IMG/VR virus record: IMGVR_UViG_3300008117_000025
Location: 118,847-182,846 of that record
Origin: a virus
Reading direction: 5' to 3' (one strand)
Length of the DNA: 64,000 nucleotides
Shown here in pieces: positions 1 through 9,245 of the stretch. The notes below the pieces were generated by a model that had not been told where the DNA came from, did no database searches, and saw nothing but the letters and a program-made list of their open reading frames with translations. Each line of letters opens with the position of its first letter. The first letter of the stretch is position 1. The position numbers and the translations under genes are program-made.

Positions 1-328
1 CTTTAATAATTGTTGGGTATCTAGGTATAAACTGCAACAAACCAGGAACTTTATTTTTAGTTACAGCGTCTATACCAATTTCTTTAATTGATGTCTTTGC
101 ATCTCCTCTACCAATATATTTTATTTTAAGTAAAGAATATTCGTATTTGTCAGTTGCTTTAGCATTTAAAAAGTCACTTTGTTCAATAGTAACAACAACT
201 ACACCACTTAATGCTCTAATCTCATTATAAACTTCTACTTTATTTTGATCAGCAGCTGTTTTAATAAGTACATCACATCTAAAAATTGTGATACCTTCGT
301 TTAATAATATTTTACCTAATAATCCCAT
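1..328 (-). CDS. Partial conserved phage protein, C-terminus outside window
   Basis: Reading the minus strand from the ATG at 328 gives an open frame of 109 residues that runs off the left edge without a stop. The start overlaps the stop of the next gene as TAATG, which suggests translational coupling. The protein begins MGLLGKILLNEG, ending in the L-N-E tripeptide seen near the start of many proteins here. The rest looks like a mixed alpha/beta fold. I do not recognise the family. Its position beside neck proteins suggests a virion or assembly role. Confidence 0.7.
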   Translation of the reverse strand, partial: MGLLGKILLNEGITIFRCDVLIKTAADQNKVEVYNEIRALSGVVVVTIEQSDFLNAKATDKYEYSLLKIKYIGRGDAKTSIKEIGIDAVTKNKVPGLLQFIPRYPTIIK

Positions 329-939
329 TAGCTATATTGAATTAAGTTAAGTCTTGTTGTTCTTGTTAAATGAGCACTTAAAGTAAATAATACAATTTGT
401 CCTGGGGTTCCTAAGGAAGATCCTGCTCCTGTTCCTCCAGGTATTGTTATAAATGATCTATCTACAGTAAATACTTCATAATATTTTTCTTGATCAGTTA
501 TTATATCACCTACTTCAGGAATAAAATCTAACTCTACTAATGCTATTTTTGATATAGTAACTTTTATAGTTTGGTTTACATCAGGACCAAATTCAGTATC
601 AGTATAAGCAAATTCACCTCTATCAATTAAACACCTTACTTCAACAGGAGGGTAATACCATTTTTCTGTTGATTCACCATACATATTTACTTTAGTCTTA
701 TATAAATCAATTTTAAAATATCCAACTTTTTGGTTTGAATATTTTATAGCAGCATCCGCTGCTTCATCAGGATATGTGTTAGGTCCACCACCTAATCCTG
801 CACTTCCAGTTGGTGGTTGTGGAGGTGTAGTCGGTGCCCCTGGTTTGGTTGCTGAGGCAGTTGGAGCAGAATTTGGGAAATCTGCTAAATCACAGTCTCC
901 TAGATTTATATATCGTTGTACTCCTCTAAACTGCTTCAT
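328..939 (-). CDS. Putative neck/head-completion protein
   Basis: A 203-residue protein. A Pro/Ala/Gly-rich linker (about residues 24-55) separates a short N-terminus from a beta-rich domain containing a VGDII turn and a pattern of alternating hydrophobic strands. It lies directly downstream of the 540-residue neck protein, with start and stop sharing one base, and upstream of another coupled gene. In T4-like phages the genes after the capsid gene encode neck and tail-connector proteins, so gp14/gp15-like completion is the best guess. No diagnostic motif was seen. Confidence 0.6.
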   Translation of the reverse strand: MKQFRGVQRYINLGDCDLADFPNSAPTASATKPGAPTTPPQPPTGSAGLGGGPNTYPDEAADAAIKYSNQKVGYFKIDLYKTKVNMYGESTEKWYYPPVEVRCLIDRGEFAYTDTEFGPDVNQTIKVTISKIALVELDFIPEVGDIITDQEKYYEVFTVDRSFITIPGGTGAGSSLGTPGQIVLFTLSAHLTRTTRLNLIQYS

Positions 940-2561
940 TAGAAAACATATATTGGTAAAGGAATTTGTTGTAATGTATCACGCTGGAATTGAGATTCTT
1001 GTTGCTTGCGCTCTAATTGTCCTTTACGTGACGTTTCATTTAACATTTCCTTTAACTCAGTTATTAATTGTTCTTTTTCTGTTCTAGAATCAGCTACTAA
1101 TTCAGATCCTTGAAGTGAACCTACACCTTGAACATTTACATTTGCAAATTGAATACGAATGTGTGCTTCAATTTCACGACACAATGCTAAGGTATATTTA
1201 AAAATCCAAGTTCTACCTACAGTATTAATTTTAGCATAAATTGGATTACGATAAGGAACATTCATAATGTCTGTTACAACATTGTTTCTAGTATCCTTGA
1301 TAACACTAAATTTATCACTTATAGTAACATATTCAAAAAATAAATTCTTATCCATTGTAGGGATAGGAAATATTTTTAATTTATTATTTACTAAATTAAA
1401 TGAATAAGCTGATTTTCTTATTTGATCATTAAATTCAATTGCTTGGATTTTTTGTACATCAAAATGAATTGGCATTAATAGGAAATTAACACCAGGAGAA
1501 AATTGACCAAATCCAAAAGTCTCAAGTAATGATTGTATACCAGTACCTGTACCTGCATATGGATCAAAGTAACGAACGATTGCAGGGGGTTCTTCATAAA
1601 ATATTCTTCTAATTTCAATTCTATCACCAGGATCTAATGATGCTGAAGCTGCAGCCCATACATTTAAATCGTAATCTTGAACTCCCATAGACATTGAAAC
1701 AGAACCAGTTAATACAGTGTATTTTCCTCCTACTCCTGTTTCTGATGCATAATCTTCAGCAATAGTAGTTGTTAATGTAGCAAGATTATTGCTTAATATT
1801 TTATTATTTAATTCTGGTTCTAGGCTATCTTGAATATAAATTGTTGGAATTGTATTTCCTCCAAATATAGGGGATCCACCTGCTATATTATAGTCTGAGG
1901 TGAAAACATATACATAACTTTCCCCAGGAGTAATAACTCCATCTACTGTTGGTCCTCCCAATCTATTTAATTGATTATAGACAAAAGCACTTAAATCAAT
2001 AATATTCCCTGAAACAGAGTCAGTGTATTCAGTTGCAAATGTAATTGATTTTACATAGTCTTTATTGGGTAAAACAAAATCAGAAACAGATGCAGAAATA
2101 ATATACACATTACCATCATCAACTGATTGAGAGAAAGTTGCATTATATTCAATATCGGCTTGAGTGGCCCATCTAGGTCCTGACCAATTTACAGGTGAGT
2201 TTATATCAATGCTATCAACATAAGTAACAGTAGCGTTATTAAGTTGAGCTGATGGAGATCCCTCCATGTTAAGGTACTGGTCTCTAATTTTATATTGGTA
2301 AACTAGATTACCATAAGTAGTAACTGCTTCTTCAAAAGCAGCATATACTGTTAAGTCAGAAATATTAAGTTGTGTATTACCTAATCCACTAGCGCCTAAA
2401 CGTTGTGCAACAAAACGTGCACAGTTTTTAGCATCACGAACAAACTCAGGATCGTTATCGTAATATTCAAATGGTGTATTACATTTAACAGGATTTAAAT
2501 ACGATGTATCACCGTAATATTCATCCCACAGTCTTTTTAGATTGATTGCTTTTGCGGCCAT
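939..2561 (-). CDS. Putative neck protein (gp13-like position)
   Basis: A 540-residue protein. The N-terminus (to about residue 100) is helical and contains RLWDEYYGD and an arginine/cysteine-rich CARFVAQRLG stretch. A long beta-rich middle follows. The C-terminal 100 residues are helical and charged, ending QIPLPIYVF. The ATG lies inside the 3' end of the PhoH gene (41-bp overlap), with its own promoter box just upstream at 2584-2593. Genomic position after capsid and PhoH in T4-like marine phages suits a neck or head-tail connector protein. The assignment is by context, not by a recognised signature. Confidence 0.6.
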   Translation of the reverse strand: MAAKAINLKRLWDEYYGDTSYLNPVKCNTPFEYYDNDPEFVRDAKNCARFVAQRLGASGLGNTQLNISDLTVYAAFEEAVTTYGNLVYQYKIRDQYLNMEGSPSAQLNNATVTYVDSIDINSPVNWSGPRWATQADIEYNATFSQSVDDGNVYIISASVSDFVLPNKDYVKSITFATEYTDSVSGNIIDLSAFVYNQLNRLGGPTVDGVITPGESYVYVFTSDYNIAGGSPIFGGNTIPTIYIQDSLEPELNNKILSNNLATLTTTIAEDYASETGVGGKYTVLTGSVSMSMGVQDYDLNVWAAASASLDPGDRIEIRRIFYEEPPAIVRYFDPYAGTGTGIQSLLETFGFGQFSPGVNFLLMPIHFDVQKIQAIEFNDQIRKSAYSFNLVNNKLKIFPIPTMDKNLFFEYVTISDKFSVIKDTRNNVVTDIMNVPYRNPIYAKINTVGRTWIFKYTLALCREIEAHIRIQFANVNVQGVGSLQGSELVADSRTEKEQLITELKEMLNETSRKGQLERKQQESQFQRDTLQQIPLPIYVF

Positions 2562-3135
2562 TATTTAAGTAGTATTTAACACGTATAAATATACTTAATC
2601 TATCTTTCAAGTCAATTTGTGCAGTATCACCACATATGAGCATTTTACTACCTTCACATATTCTTCCTAATAATAATTCCATTTGTCTGTGGGTGATGTT
2701 TTGACCTTCGTCAACTACTACAGCGCAGTTAGTAAGGTTACGACCACGCATAAATGCTAATGGAATAACTTCAATGTGCCCTTCCATTATTTCTTTATCG
2801 ATTTTTTCTTTATTGTATAATCGATACATGTTGTCATAAATGGCTGCTGTGTATGGAGCTAATTTAGCATCTTTATCGCCAGGAAGATATCCAATTTCTT
2901 CTCCTGATGTTACAGCAGGGCGAGTAAGTATTACTTTCTCTACTTCATGGCGAAATAATAAGTCAAGAGCAACTTGCGCTGCTAACATTGATTTACCACT
3001 ACCAGCACTACCTTTTAATACTGTAATTTTATTTTGGAGGACAATTGCTTTAGCTTCTTTCTGCTCTTCGTTGAGAGTAACCGCAAATTTAATCGGATTT
3101 TTGAAGCTCTTCTTTTTGGGAAGGTGATCAGTCAT
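2521..3135 (-). CDS. phoH: PhoH-like P-loop ATPase, C-terminally short
   Basis: A 204-residue PhoH-family ATPase, common in marine and T4-like phages. Walker A is GSAGSGKS (about 42-49), Walker B is AVVVDEGQN (about 139-147), and the PhoH-typical LICGDTAQIDLKD follows. The usual last segment of PhoH is absent: after QIDLKD the frame continues only 26 residues into sequence that is also the promoter and first codons of the next gene. The function of phage PhoH is not settled; RNA metabolism or phosphate stress are often suggested. The gene has its own promoter box at 3149-3158, after the capsid-gene terminator. Confidence 0.9.
   Translation of the reverse strand: MTDHLPKKKSFKNPIKFAVTLNEEQKEAKAIVLQNKITVLKGSAGSGKSMLAAQVALDLLFRHEVEKVILTRPAVTSGEEIGYLPGDKDAKLAPYTAAIYDNMYRLYNKEKIDKEIMEGHIEVIPLAFMRGRNLTNCAVVVDEGQNITHRQMELLLGRICEGSKMLICGDTAQIDLKDRLSIFIRVKYYLNNGRKSNQSKKTVG
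2584..2593 (-). promoter_or_regulatory. Promoter box for 939-2561
   Basis: Coding strand reads TATATTTATA, inside the 3' end of the PhoH gene and about 22 bases before the ATG at 2561. Confidence 0.5.
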
Positions 3136-3148
3136 GTAACACGTTTGC

Positions 3149-3158
3149 TATAAATATA
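3149..3158 (-). promoter_or_regulatory. Promoter box for phoH
   Basis: TATATTTATA directly after the T-tract of the capsid terminator, 13 bases before the phoH ATG. Confidence 0.55.
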
Positions 3159-3164
3159 AAAAAA

Positions 3165-3190
3165 AAGCCCAACCTTACGGGGTTGGGCTT
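3165..3190 (-). terminator. Intrinsic terminator after capsid gene
   Basis: Coding strand AAGCCCAACC...GGTTGGGCTT with a short loop, followed by a run of nine T. Ten-base stem; the clearest terminator in the window. Confidence 0.9.
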
Positions 3191-3196
3191 AATTTA

Positions 3197-3214
3197 CTAA
3201 CCTTACGGGGTTAG
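3197..3214 (-). repeat. First hairpin of a tandem pair after capsid gene
   Basis: CTAACC/GGTTAG stem with the same CCGTAAGG loop core as the terminator that follows 7 bases later; no T-tract of its own. Confidence 0.6.
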
Positions 3215-3227
3215 ATTATATGTTGGA

Positions 3228-4847
3228 TTAGAGGGTATTTAAACCAGCAACATATACTTTACCATAGTAGTCAGGACGGATCATCTTCTTAGCGTAACGA
3301 GTCATCAAACCTTTTCTAGGAGTGAAGGTTGTTGGATCGTAAAGAAGTGGAGTCATGATCAATGGAACGTATGGAGCGAATACAGCACCGCACTCAAGGA
3401 ACTGAGCACCTTTGTAACCCATGAGGATTACGTTCTCAGTCATGTATGGGTTCTTGTATACTTTGTAGCGGCTGTTCAAAGAACCAACTTTCTGAATACC
3501 GAAGTTGAATTCCATTTTCTCGCCGTCACCATCAGAAGCAAATCCAGGAATAGATTCAAGGATAGTAGCTACAGAAGGAGAAGTAATAAGGAAATTAGCA
3601 CCACCACGTAAAGTTAACTGATGGATTGTGTTGGAAACTTTCTGTAATTTAGTACCTAAAGTTTGGAACCAACCGCCTTGAGTGTTGTAGTAGCCAAGAT
3701 CAGTAGCAGCACCAGTAGAATCTAAAGACTTGTTATTAACAGCAGTCCAACGATCAACAGTATAAGCATTCTGGATTAACATGTCAAGGATTTCGAGGTC
3801 GATTTCCATAGAGATGTACTGAGAAAGGATACCAGTTAATTCAGCTTCAGCATCAATGCTATGATAAGCATTCAAATCCTGAGCGAATTCTGGAGTCCAT
3901 TGTGCTTTTAACTTACGAGTTTTAGCAACGATAGCTTCAGATTTCAACTGAACGTCAATAGAAGGGATGTCGATAGTAGCAGGAGCATTTGTAGCACCAA
4001 CTTTGGTTTTTCCGTCTTCAAAATCACCACGGCTGTCAGGAGTGTTTTGGATGTCATAATACAATGTTACGCCACCAACTAAAACACCAGCAGCAATGTT
4101 GGTAACTTTAGAAGTAGGAACAATAAAGGAAGCGGTAGTGTTAGCAGCATTGATAGTAGTGAAAGCCTGTAATACATCAGTAACACCAAGGGTAGAACCA
4201 GAAGCGATTACGAAAGCACGAACACCATTTACATCAATGTTTGAAGGAAGAGCAACGTTAACTTTGTAGTAGCTAGTCACAGAAGCTGAGTAGTTAGAAT
4301 CAAAGTTAAAGTCAGACCAACCGATAGAGCTAGTAACAGCAGCTACACCAGAAGCGGTGTATTGGTTAATAGAGTAACCAAAGCGACCAGCACCATACAA
4401 AGAAGCGGTGTTAGCGAAATCAGTTACATTGTTAGTTGGAGCAGCGCTATAGAGAGAATCACCAACACGAAAAGGTTTAATACCGTTAGCATATTTGAAA
4501 TCAAGATAGAATACAAGACCAGAAGGTAAGTTCATTGGTTGTACACTAACGAATTCTTTAGCTGCGATTTCACCAAATACGCGGCGAACTAAAGGCAAAG
4601 CAACACCAGCCCAGTTCTCACTGTTGTATCCACCACCAGACATGCTGTTAGTTCCACCAGTTACGTTAGCTTCGGTTACTAATTGTTTTGCTTGGTTTTC
4701 AAGCAACATTGCCATTGTGTTTTTGTCAGTAGTAGAGCTAATACCTTCTAAAAGGCCAGATTTAGCCCACTTGCTTGACAACTTTTTTGCATCATCCATC
4801 ACCACTTTATATTGGTTAGATGATTCGAGGAGTTGTTGTACGTTCAT
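3228..4847 (-). CDS. Major capsid protein, T4 gp23-like
   Basis: A 539-residue T4 gp23-type capsid protein (HK97 fold). The propeptide ends at QLVTEANVTGG (E59/A60), closely paralleling the T4 gp23 cleavage site FLTE/AEIGG. The core contains the family block around KLKAQWTPEFAQDLNAYHS and DAEAELTGILSQ. The C-terminus, with PRKGLMTRYAKKMI and GKVYVAGL, also matches gp23. It is the last gene before a strong double-hairpin terminator and sits directly downstream of the scaffold gene. The leader is A-rich with no Shine-Dalgarno sequence. Confidence 0.95.
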   Translation of the reverse strand: MNVQQLLESSNQYKVVMDDAKKLSSKWAKSGLLEGISSTTDKNTMAMLLENQAKQLVTEANVTGGTNSMSGGGYNSENWAGVALPLVRRVFGEIAAKEFVSVQPMNLPSGLVFYLDFKYANGIKPFRVGDSLYSAAPTNNVTDFANTASLYGAGRFGYSINQYTASGVAAVTSSIGWSDFNFDSNYSASVTSYYKVNVALPSNIDVNGVRAFVIASGSTLGVTDVLQAFTTINAANTTASFIVPTSKVTNIAAGVLVGGVTLYYDIQNTPDSRGDFEDGKTKVGATNAPATIDIPSIDVQLKSEAIVAKTRKLKAQWTPEFAQDLNAYHSIDAEAELTGILSQYISMEIDLEILDMLIQNAYTVDRWTAVNNKSLDSTGAATDLGYYNTQGGWFQTLGTKLQKVSNTIHQLTLRGGANFLITSPSVATILESIPGFASDGDGEKMEFNFGIQKVGSLNSRYKVYKNPYMTENVILMGYKGAQFLECGAVFAPYVPLIMTPLLYDPTTFTPRKGLMTRYAKKMIRPDYYGKVYVAGLNTL

Positions 4848-4878
4848 TTTTAAACGATTTAAAATTGGGTTTTGTTAA

Positions 4879-5997
4879 TTAAAATTTATTAATACCTGCT
4901 AACATTTGCCATCTAGCAACAGTATCGTTTACTTCAACGATTTGTTTTTTAGGGGCTACACCAGCAGCTTTAGAAGCAAATCCTAATGATTCTTTGATTG
5001 TGCTTTTCTTAGATTTTGCAATAGCACCATTCATTGATTCAAAAATAGCTTTAGCTTCTTTTGTAGTAGTTGCTTTATCGAATTGAGCAATTACTTTGAG
5101 TTTTTGTGATTCGTTCAAATTCTTAGCTTTGAAGATTTTGTTAACGTAAAGTAACTTAGCATTGAGTAAGTTAGTTTCGTTTAATTCGTTACGAAGAGCA
5201 TTGATAGTTTCAATTGCTTCTTTCATTTCTTTTTCATCTTCTTTTTTCTTCTTGTCGTCTTTTTTCTTAGCTTCGTACATATCATCTTTATCGTCGTCAG
5301 CTTCGTCTAAGGCATCAAGTTCAGCTAATAATTCTTCTAAATCGAAATCTTCTTCGATTTCTTCATCACCAGCTTCAGCGTCAACGTTTACAGCCACTTC
5401 ATCTTCACCACCCATGTTACCCATGTCAGCGCTCATATCACCCATTTCTGGGGCTTCGCCACTACCCATTTCGGCAGAGATAATGTCTTTGATAATGTCT
5501 TTCAATTCGTCAACTGTTAAGTCGGTAATTTTGTCGGCTTCTTCAGCTTCTTCTTCTTCGGATTCCTCTTCTTCAGATTCTTCCTCTTCAGATTCTTCTT
5601 CTTCGCCTTCTTCAGCTTCATCAAGATCTTCTTTATCTTCTTTTTTACCTTCTTCAAGTTCATCTTCTTTACTTAATTCAGCTAAAATTTCAGATAAATC
5701 GAAATCTTCTTCAAGCTCATCGTCGCCTTCTTCTAATGAGGCGTGTAATTTTCTAGCATTAACGCGTTGAATGTCATCGGTAGCATAGTTGTCTGTTCCG
5801 AGTTCCATTTCATCAAGCTCTTCCTTGTCTTTAGCTTCGTCTAAATCTTCATCCATTTCTTGTAACTTTGCAGCTAACATGGATTGAAGTTTTGGAGCAA
5901 GAGCTTCTTCAAGGGCAGCTTTAGCGTTTGCTAAGGCAGCTTCGCGAACGGCTTTAGCGTCGGCGATAGCCTCTTTGAATAAGTCTTTGTTTGACAT
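4879..5997 (-). CDS. Prohead scaffold/core protein, T4 gp22-like
   Basis: The likely start is the ATG at 5997 (MSNKDLFKEA), because an AAGGAG ribosome site lies 9 bases upstream; the frame is open to 6081 but that extension lacks a site. The 372-residue protein is helical and extremely acidic, with a Glu/Ser tract at about residues 119-154. Near the C-terminus is the gp22-type block NLLNAKLLYVNKIFK. It ends RWQMLAGINKF, a motif that recurs at the termini of other core proteins here. Many L/I-x-E sites suit destruction by the prohead protease during maturation. It lies immediately upstream of the capsid gene. Confidence 0.9.
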   Translation of the reverse strand: MSNKDLFKEAIADAKAVREAALANAKAALEEALAPKLQSMLAAKLQEMDEDLDEAKDKEELDEMELGTDNYATDDIQRVNARKLHASLEEGDDELEEDFDLSEILAELSKEDELEEGKKEDKEDLDEAEEGEEEESEEEESEEEESEEEEAEEADKITDLTVDELKDIIKDIISAEMGSGEAPEMGDMSADMGNMGGEDEVAVNVDAEAGDEEIEEDFDLEELLAELDALDEADDDKDDMYEAKKKDDKKKKEDEKEMKEAIETINALRNELNETNLLNAKLLYVNKIFKAKNLNESQKLKVIAQFDKATTTKEAKAIFESMNGAIAKSKKSTIKESLGFASKAAGVAPKKQIVEVNDTVARWQMLAGINKF

Positions 5998-6088
5998 AAA
6001 ATTGTTCTCCTTAAATTTAATTGAGGAAATAAGATTATTAGGAAATCTTAATAGGGGGTTTGTAATATACCCAGGTTGCATAAAGAAT

Positions 6089-6110
6089 GGGCAACCTATT
6101 TAGGATGCCC
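6089..6110 (-). repeat. 5' leader hairpin of scaffold message
   Basis: GGGCATCC-TAAATA-GGTTGCCC directly behind the promoter box; stem with one T-T mismatch. It would form the first bases of the transcript, or act as a terminator for the gene upstream. Confidence 0.55.
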
Positions 6111-6120
6111 ATAAATATAT
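6111..6120 (-). promoter_or_regulatory. Promoter box for scaffold/capsid operon
   Basis: Coding strand ATATATTTAT, immediately followed by a hairpin at 6089-6110 and about 113 bases before the scaffold ATG. Confidence 0.55.
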
Positions 6121-6147
6121 GTAGATATGTAAAAACGCAAACTGTTT

Positions 6148-6753
6148 TTAAACAGCTGCTATCTTTTGTGCTAGTGCTATTACCTCAGATGTTTTAAAAG
6201 CGGATAAACCACCTTCTAAGCCTTTAACTATGGCAGTATGTGCATCTACTGCTCCCATTCCACTTGATATAGCAGCAGCTGCTAATATAGCAGCATATAC
6301 ACCATGAGCAGCATCATATAATTGTGATGATTTATCTTGTACTTCTTGTCCTTTAAATTTTTTAGGAAAAGATTTTTGTAAAATAACACCGATGGCATCT
6401 ACGTATGCTTCTTCTAATTGATGACCCCAATGTTTAAGAGCATTACCTACTGCTGTTCCTTGTTTTTTATCTTTTTGAAAAATAGAAGCAATACCATTTA
6501 CAGCTTTACCAGCTAAATTTATTAATCCAGGAGCACCAGCAATTAGGCCTAAAGCTAAACCAGCGGCTTCATCAATTTCACCATCATTTGGAGATAATTG
6601 AACTGAGTTTGCTCCTGATTTAAGCATATTTAGTGCTAATTTTAGTCCTTGTTCAGCATCTTTATCAGCTACAGGATCAACTTGTTCGGCTTCAGTAATA
6701 ATACCGGCTAATTGTTGCCAACGTTTTGCTTCTTGTATTAACATAGTGGACAT
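6148..6753 (-). CDS. Putative prohead core / internal head protein
   Basis: A 201-residue protein beginning MSTMLIQEAKRWQQLAGI followed by ITEAE, a tag-like N-terminus with an I-T-E site. The remainder contains two hydrophobic, Gly/Ala-rich stretches (about 65-90 and 150-185) that could be membrane-active helices. It overlaps the protease gene by 16 bases and precedes the scaffold gene, the T4 neighbourhood of core proteins gp67/gp68. The family is not recognised; packaging into the head is inferred from the tag and the position. Confidence 0.75.
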   Translation of the reverse strand: MSTMLIQEAKRWQQLAGIITEAEQVDPVADKDAEQGLKLALNMLKSGANSVQLSPNDGEIDEAAGLALGLIAGAPGLINLAGKAVNGIASIFQKDKKQGTAVGNALKHWGHQLEEAYVDAIGVILQKSFPKKFKGQEVQDKSSQLYDAAHGVYAAILAAAAISSGMGAVDAHTAIVKGLEGGLSAFKTSEVIALAQKIAAV

Positions 6754-7355
6754 ACTCCTGTTGCGTTACAAATAATTTCAGTTATTAAGCTATTTACTTT
6801 GCTATAATCTTTTATAGAACCAAATTTCTTTGACTCAGCTAATTGCATATATGCTTGTGGAGTTGAAGGTACTGATACTAGATCCCAACACAATAGTTCG
6901 AAATCATCTTGTACTTCAACTGTTTCGCCTAATTGCTTAACAGAGCCCATACCACGAGATGAAATACCAAGTGGAATACCAGACATTACTAATGCTTTAG
7001 CGATATTGCCTGAAGGTGTAGGTAATAATTGTAATTTACCCATTAAATCATTTCCTTTCCACCATACCTCAGTAATAACGTGGGAAGTATTTGCAAGGTT
7101 TACAACAGATGCTTCAGGATGATCGAGTTCTCCTAAGGCAGTACGTGTTTTTACTGGTCCATCTGTGTATTTTTTTACTTCTCTTTCAAGAATTTCGCGA
7201 GGATATACACGACCATTGCCATTCTTTTGCTCAGCTTCTTGTAATTTACCAACAAGGGTAACAAGGTTTTTACCTTCACCTAATTGTTTATTTTCAACAA
7301 TGGTTAGGTTTGCTGTTTGGAATGGAGTGTGATCTATTAATAATGATTTATTCAT
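6738..7355 (-). CDS. Prohead protease, T4 gp21-like
   Basis: A 205-residue serine protease of the T4 gp21 type. Visible family motifs are NGNGRVYPREIL (about 45-56), GELDHPE with the probable catalytic His79, and GISSRGMGS with the probable catalytic Ser132/133. T4 gp21 cleaves core, capsid and internal proteins after L/I-x-E, the site pattern found in many proteins of this window. Its own C-terminus contains LITE, a possible self-processing site. The gene lies between core proteins and the scaffold, as in T4. Confidence 0.92.
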   Translation of the reverse strand: MNKSLLIDHTPFQTANLTIVENKQLGEGKNLVTLVGKLQEAEQKNGNGRVYPREILEREVKKYTDGPVKTRTALGELDHPEASVVNLANTSHVITEVWWKGNDLMGKLQLLPTPSGNIAKALVMSGIPLGISSRGMGSVKQLGETVEVQDDFELLCWDLVSVPSTPQAYMQLAESKKFGSIKDYSKVNSLITEIICNATGVCPLC

Positions 7356-7356
7356 A

Positions 7357-9243
7357 TTAGTATTCGTTTTCAGCGTCTAAATTATCTCTACCATCATAAT
7401 ATTCAGCAATTACTTCACGTACAACTTCTTCTAATGATGATTTAAATTTATCAAATGAAGCACCTAAATCTTTTTTATCACCAACAGAGGGTAATTGTCC
7501 CATAGCCTGTTTAACAGCGTGTCTTAATGATTTTTCATTATATACGGGGTGTGATATAACTGTTTTATAGGTATCTTCTAATTCTTCTTCTTCAATTTCA
7601 ACACCAGGAATAATTTTTTTTAATTCTTCTGCTTCTACATTATTCAAAGTACCACTAAACATAAATTCACCACCAGCCTCATTTAACTTTTTTTTTGAAT
7701 CTTTAACTTTAACCATTTGATTAGCTTTATCAACTAATTCAACTGCTTCTTTTTTCTTTCTAGCCTTTTTCTCTTCAGGTGCTTTAACTTTAGGAGCTGA
7801 AGGTGATTCAACGCCAGCTAATTTTAATGCTGTGTAGTAGAATGGATTTTCTCTTAAATGATCCAAAGCAATTTTCTTTGCTTTATCTAAATCATCTGTA
7901 TGTTCCAATTCAACTTTAATACCCATTCTTACTTCTTGTGGATGGAATTGATTGGGATGATCTGCTACTGCTTCTTTTTTCTTTTTAGCTTCATTAATTT
8001 TTCCTTCTGTAGGAGCAGACATTTCATCACCCATATTTCCTGGGTATAAGTCAACACTTTCACCACGATTTCTAACAAACTTATCTAATATATGATCAAT
8101 AAGTCCTTCAGAATTATCAAAGTAATAACTTTTATCTTTTTTAAATTCAGGAGTACGGAAATAAGCATCAATTTCTTCAAAAGATTCGTATGGTATTTCT
8201 TCTCCACTTTCTTTTTCGTATCTTTGGTTTATATAATCGTGTAATCTTTCAAGATCATAAGATGTTTTATCACTAGGATCATCCCATCCATAATAACCTT
8301 CATCCATATTTTTTAAACTTTCACTTGCATCCATACCATAGGCATCAAACATATCAGGATCTTCATAGTCTTCATCTTCAGGATAAAATTGATCATCAAC
8401 GACTTGAATTGATTTAGGATCAACATATATAAATCCTTCTCTATCTATTGAAGAAATAGTAGCAGTATATCTAGTATCATCTTCATCATATAAATCTACT
8501 GTTCCTCCAGGAGCATCAGGTTCACCACTTTGATTATCAACATACAATGTTTTACCATTATACTCATAAGTAGGTTCATCAGTATATTCTTCACTAAGTC
8601 CACCTTCAAAATCTTGGAATTTAGTATATTTGCCTGCTTCTTCTTCTTCACCTCTAGAGATCATGTCTTCGATATCAGCATCTTCATTACCACTGAACAT
8701 TGCTACAATTTGTTTAGCAGCATCTAATGGATTTTCAAATTTATCTTTTAAATTACGTTCAGTAGTATTATCCATATAATCCTTAATATCCTCAAATACT
8801 TCTGCTGAAATATCAGGATATTCGTTTTCAATTACACCCCATATACGTCCTTTGTAAGAAGCAGCATATTTTTCTTCTGGGTCGTAATACTCAGTTAAAT
8901 CACCTTCATGTCCTTCAACATCAACAGCATCTTGTGGGAACATAGATTCTAATTCATCTGGGTCCATGCCTGTATTTTGGGCTAGGAGTTCTAAAGCTTC
9001 AGAATATGAGTATCCTTTAGCAAGAAGATTTTTAAAATCATTTTCAACACCACCTAATTCAGCGTTGCGGTTAAGATCACCTTCAGTTAAAATAGCCTTG
9101 TTTTTAAGGATTTTAACAGCATCTTTAAATGAAGTTACATTAGTAATGTATTGAGGCATCATCATACGAACATTTCTCATAAAGTTCGATTGTGACATTT
9201 TGCCTTCTTTCAAATCGCGATATTGGTTTGCTATACTTTTCAT
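7357..9243 (-). CDS. Large acidic prohead core protein with DUF5661-like domain
   Basis: A 628-residue, very acidic, lysine-rich protein. It begins MKSIANQYRDLKEGKM and contains several candidate protease sites (ILTEGD, LTEYY, INEAKK, LNEAGG) that divide it into blocks. Near residue 440 is VRMGIKVELEHTDDLDKAKK followed by DHLRENPFYY, which I recognise as a DUF5661-like helical module of phage proteins. The gene is directly upstream of the protease gene. A role as prohead core or internal protein, cut during maturation, is inferred. The composition is much like the scaffold's. Confidence 0.75.
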   Translation of the reverse strand: MKSIANQYRDLKEGKMSQSNFMRNVRMMMPQYITNVTSFKDAVKILKNKAILTEGDLNRNAELGGVENDFKNLLAKGYSYSEALELLAQNTGMDPDELESMFPQDAVDVEGHEGDLTEYYDPEEKYAASYKGRIWGVIENEYPDISAEVFEDIKDYMDNTTERNLKDKFENPLDAAKQIVAMFSGNEDADIEDMISRGEEEEAGKYTKFQDFEGGLSEEYTDEPTYEYNGKTLYVDNQSGEPDAPGGTVDLYDEDDTRYTATISSIDREGFIYVDPKSIQVVDDQFYPEDEDYEDPDMFDAYGMDASESLKNMDEGYYGWDDPSDKTSYDLERLHDYINQRYEKESGEEIPYESFEEIDAYFRTPEFKKDKSYYFDNSEGLIDHILDKFVRNRGESVDLYPGNMGDEMSAPTEGKINEAKKKKEAVADHPNQFHPQEVRMGIKVELEHTDDLDKAKKIALDHLRENPFYYTALKLAGVESPSAPKVKAPEEKKARKKKEAVELVDKANQMVKVKDSKKKLNEAGGEFMFSGTLNNVEAEELKKIIPGVEIEEEELEDTYKTVISHPVYNEKSLRHAVKQAMGQLPSVGDKKDLGASFDKFKSSLEEVVREVIAEYYDGRDNLDAENEY

Positions 9244-9245
9244 AG

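Noticed and set aside
776-1087. Rightward open frame of 103 codons
   Set aside because: Antisense to the Pro-rich part of one neck gene and the end of another; no promoter or ribosome site.
2584-2593. TATAAATA boxes as genuine T4-style late promoters read rightward
   Set aside because: The T4 orientation would drive antisense transcription away from every gene; the coding-strand reading fits better.
5162-5770. Rightward Ser-rich open frame of 202 codons
   Set aside because: Exactly antisense to the acidic scaffold gene; Ser runs are the complement of Glu/Asp codons.
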